Shown in pieces: positions 30,858 through 33,209 of a stretch of 33,209 bases of DNA. The stretch's first letter is position 1, and every line of letters begins with the position of its first letter. Position numbers and translations under genes: made by a program. The DNA comes from an uncultured Bacteroidales bacterium (lineage in GTDB: Bacteria > Bacteroidota > Bacteroidia > Bacteroidales > P3): contig CALUNB010000030.1 in the NCBI GenBank assembly GCA_944321885.1, forward strand, positions 1 to 33,209, given 5' to 3'. The notes below the pieces were generated by a model that was given only the letters and a program-made list of their open reading frames with translations, was not told the DNA's origin and did no database searches.

Positions 30858-32519
30858 TTAGTATCCTCTTTTCTCGATTTCGGCGAGGTTGTGGAGCGCG
30901 CTTGTGTCGCCTTTTTCTGCGGCTTGCCGCCAAAGGAAGAGTGCGTCCGCCGTGCGGCCTTCTTTCCATGCCATATAGGCCCTGTGGCCGAGCGTGAAGT
31001 CCTCATAGCGGGTGCGGAGCAGGTATTCCCTGGCTTTTTCCAAGTCACCTTCCCGGAGCGCTTCCCTTGCCGCGTTGGTGTTGGCGATGGAATGGGTGGG
31101 GTAGGTGTCGGCGGCCCGTTGGATGATTTGGCTGTAAGTCAGGCTGTCCTGGCTGTAAAAATGCTTTGCCACGCGGTAAAATTCATAAACGTTCAGTTCC
31201 GAAGGTGCCGTGGAAACCAACTCCTTGGCTTCCTCAAGGCTACGTTCCTTGCTGATATAGGAAATATGGAAGGCGTTTTTCCGCAAAGAGGGGTAGAAGA
31301 CCCGGTACATCAAGTGGTAGGGCCGTCCTTCATCGATTTTTTTGATTTTCCGTTCCCGGAGATCCGGATCGGTTTCCTGGGCGATGATGTCTAGGATTTC
31401 GGTCTTGTAGGGCAGGTCGGTTTGCCGGATCATGGAAATCAGATCCTCCCAGTTTTCTTCGCCGGGAAAGACTTCCAGCAGACTGTCCTCTACATGGTGG
31501 TTGCGCAGGATGTATTGTTTGAGCGCCATGGCACGACGTTCGGCCAGTCTTATGTTGTAGGCATAGGGAGCTTCGGGCGAGGCGAAACCCCGGATTTCCA
31601 TCGACAATATGGTGTAAGCCGGATTCCCTTTGACGTAAAGCAGCACGCTGTCGATTTTTGCCAATTCCTTTTCGTTCGAACCTAAACCCGTTTTCAGGAC
31701 AGCGCGGTCGAGTTCGAAATTCAGGAAAGCGTCGCAATAACCGTCTCGTGGAACATATTCCACAGGGCACTCCACTTCTTCAGGCAGCCAGATGTCGGGG
31801 CGGTACAGAAGCTGGGGCATGCGGGTGGAATCGGAACTGGAAATCGCGCAGGAGGCACATCCGCTCACTTCTTGGCGGATTTCCAAGCTCGCCGTGTCCA
31901 TCCAGGTTTCGTAAGGCACTTGGGCGATGAAGTGGATTTCAACTTCCCTGGCCTTTTTGCCGTACAAGATGGTGTCGGCATCGGCAGGCAGCATGTTTTC
32001 CCGCTCGTCTTTGAGATACCGGGTCCTGCCATAGGTATAAACAGGAGCCAGCTCGGTCATGTGCAGGGTATCATGCGAGATAATCAAGGGAGTCAAGGCG
32101 CGTTTGTGCTGTTGGCGCATTTTCTTTTCACCGGTATGCAGGAAAAAGTCCACTTGCACGGAACCGTCCTTGATTTTGAAGTAAAAAGCTTGGGCGAGGC
32201 TGTCTGTTGCGCCGTTCGGTGAAACCAAGGTGTCCGTTGAAGCCAGCGTATCCGTTGTGGCTGGCGTATGCTGTGCCATCAGGCTGTCCGACGAGGGTAG
32301 CGCGTTCCGCATGATGAGGGTATCGGCAGCGGAGAGGGTGTCCGATGGCGTTACGATATTCCGTACGTTTAAAGTATCTGCTGAAGCCAAGGTGCCCCTT
32401 GAAGCCAAGGTATCGGCCATCCCCGGACGGAAAAGGTAGTCGTAAGGGGGCTTTTGTCCGTGGACCTGGAACACGGCAAGCAACAAGGCAGCGCCTATGA
32501 ATGTTTTCGTCCCTTTCAT
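30858..32519 (-). CDS. DUF3868-like/OmpA C-terminal outer-membrane protein with DTL-repeat stalk
   Basis: 553 residues. Signal peptide 1-21 (ALLLAVFQVHGQ). Residues 34-108 are a periodic repeat with D-(T/S)-L at aspartates 36, 48, 60, 66, 78, 90, 96 and 106. Residues about 115-270 form a DUF3868-like beta domain, followed by an OmpA-like peptidoglycan-binding domain (about 280-365: NFELDRAVLKTG, IRGFASPEAPYAYNIRLAERRAMAL). The end (about 470-553) is helical and TPR-like. Such proteins commonly precede Mfa1-type pilin genes in Bacteroidales. Ends 49 bp before the major pilin gene; starts 6 bp after the DUF3575 gene. Confidence 0.86.
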   Translation of the reverse strand: MKGTKTFIGAALLLAVFQVHGQKPPYDYLFRPGMADTLASRGTLASADTLNVRNIVTPSDTLSAADTLIMRNALPSSDSLMAQHTPATTDTLASTDTLVSPNGATDSLAQAFYFKIKDGSVQVDFFLHTGEKKMRQQHKRALTPLIISHDTLHMTELAPVYTYGRTRYLKDERENMLPADADTILYGKKAREVEIHFIAQVPYETWMDTASLEIRQEVSGCASCAISSSDSTRMPQLLYRPDIWLPEEVECPVEYVPRDGYCDAFLNFELDRAVLKTGLGSNEKELAKIDSVLLYVKGNPAYTILSMEIRGFASPEAPYAYNIRLAERRAMALKQYILRNHHVEDSLLEVFPGEENWEDLISMIRQTDLPYKTEILDIIAQETDPDLRERKIKKIDEGRPYHLMYRVFYPSLRKNAFHISYISKERSLEEAKELVSTAPSELNVYEFYRVAKHFYSQDSLTYSQIIQRAADTYPTHSIANTNAAREALREGDLEKAREYLLRTRYEDFTLGHRAYMAWKEGRTADALFLWRQAAEKGDTSALHNLAEIEKRGY

Positions 32520-32525
32520 GGCTGT

Positions 32526-33095
32526 TTACTTGATAACGTAAATCAAACTGATAGCGGCTTTTGTAGGGCCGAAATAGTGTTTTTTCCCTTCTTGGAGCAG
32601 GGTACCGCAGTTGGCACAGGGATATTTCCTGTATTCTGAATAGATATATCCAATACCGAGGGAGGCTTCGATGCTCCAGCGGCGGCTCAGAATCCATTGG
32701 TATCCGTAGGCAATGCCAAAACCGGCCCCCCAGCCTTCGAAACGACGGGTCTGGGTTTCAGGAAAGGCATTGAAAACCAGTTTGGTTCCTCCTATGTTGT
32801 ATTGGCCTCCAAGGAGGTGGAAGCCCAAAAAATGGCCGTTGAATTTATCGCAAAACCAATACCGGGCTTCGGGTTGGGCGAACCAATGACGCCATTTGCG
32901 CATTTGCGACATGTCCCAGAAATTGAGATTCCCGTTGATGTCCAACGTCCAACGGGGGGCAAGTCCGAATTCGAAACCCAAATTGACCGTGGCAGTGATA
33001 TCGTAAAGCAGATTTGTTTTTATCGCGACTCCTTGGCTGGATGCCGAAGCCTGTATGCCAAGTAAGATAAAAAGACCCAAGATGATTCGTTTCAT
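32526..33095 (-). CDS. DUF3575 outer-membrane beta-barrel-like protein
   Basis: 189 residues. Signal peptide 1-20 (LFILLGIQASASSQ). The DUF3575 hallmark is GVAIKTNLLYDITATVNLGFEFGLAPRWTLDI near the mature N-terminus, followed by alternating aromatic strands (RYWFCDKFNGHFLGFHLLGG, GYQWILSRRWSIEASLGIGYIYSEYRKYPC) that suggest a small barrel. In Bacteroidales this gene commonly heads the DUF3575-DUF3868-mfa1 order. First gene of the pilus operon visible here; the promoter is not recognisable in the 114 bp to the window edge. Confidence 0.9.
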   Translation of the reverse strand: MKRIILGLFILLGIQASASSQGVAIKTNLLYDITATVNLGFEFGLAPRWTLDINGNLNFWDMSQMRKWRHWFAQPEARYWFCDKFNGHFLGFHLLGGQYNIGGTKLVFNAFPETQTRRFEGWGAGFGIAYGYQWILSRRWSIEASLGIGYIYSEYRKYPCANCGTLLQEGKKHYFGPTKAAISLIYVIK

Positions 33096-33209
33096 GTCGG
33101 TATCTGCATTGAATTACGTATCGGACAGTAGGGGGAAAGGGAACACCGGAAGCCTGTGCAGGCATTCTCCCGGAGGAGGGTGCGAGGGACGGTAGGGTTC
33201 TTAGCAAGA

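Overview
The window comes from a Bacteroidota genome, most likely order Bacteroidales. The evidence is an 11-subunit complex I operon without nuoE/F/G and with fused nuoCD, a type V pilus operon of Mfa1/Mfa2-type lipoproteins with DUF3575 and DUF3868-like partners, a six-domain ribosomal protein S1, and Bacteroidota-type promoters (TTTG, about 20 nt, TAnnTTTG). Base composition looks to be in the mid-50s percent GC by eye. Genus was not determined. All genes but one lie on the minus strand, so transcription runs right to left.

Layout from the right edge. 33095-19442 is a ten-gene pilus operon: DUF3575 outer-membrane protein, an OmpA-like protein with a DTL-repeat stalk, an Mfa1-type major pilin, an Mfa2/FimB-type anchor, a second Mfa1-like pilin, a fimbrillin-like lipoprotein, a large pilin with a FISUMP-like C-terminal domain (probable tip), two more fimbrillin-like lipoproteins, and a DUF5106/thioredoxin-like lipoprotein. 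Housekeeping genes follow: an NfsA-like nitroreductase, purC and a MATE transporter. 15719-4900 is the nuo operon in the order A-B-CD-H-I-J-K-L-M-N, encoding the membrane arm and the quinone-proximal arm of complex I without the NADH-input module.

The left 4.8 kb holds rpsA with its own promoter and structured leader, a DUF4143 AAA ATPase, and the only plus-strand gene, an Abi/HEPN-like protein. A 355-bp spacer between the two accessory genes carries four 23-bp tandem repeats that start at the ATPase promoter. This segment is bracketed by two inverted, about 96% identical copies of a 180-bp repeat.

The least explained signal is a family of short intergenic hairpin repeats with arm consensus GGCGGTGYGYCAGAAYRGG. 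It occurs at six loci (left-edge repeat, 4597-4801, 12940-12971, 17326-17397, 18419-18462, 29171-29255), always between genes, including inside the nuo and pilus operons. The 180-bp repeat carries the same arms and looks like a longer, MITE-like member. Other notable points are a series of probable O-glycosylation sequons in the OmpA-like protein, an Ala/Pro/Thr-rich tail on NuoI, loss of the TM7 lysine in NuoM, a hexanucleotide repeat in a pilin signal peptide, and plus-facing terminator-like hairpins in the nuo gaps. No rRNA, tRNA, CRISPR array, transposase or integrase was recognised.
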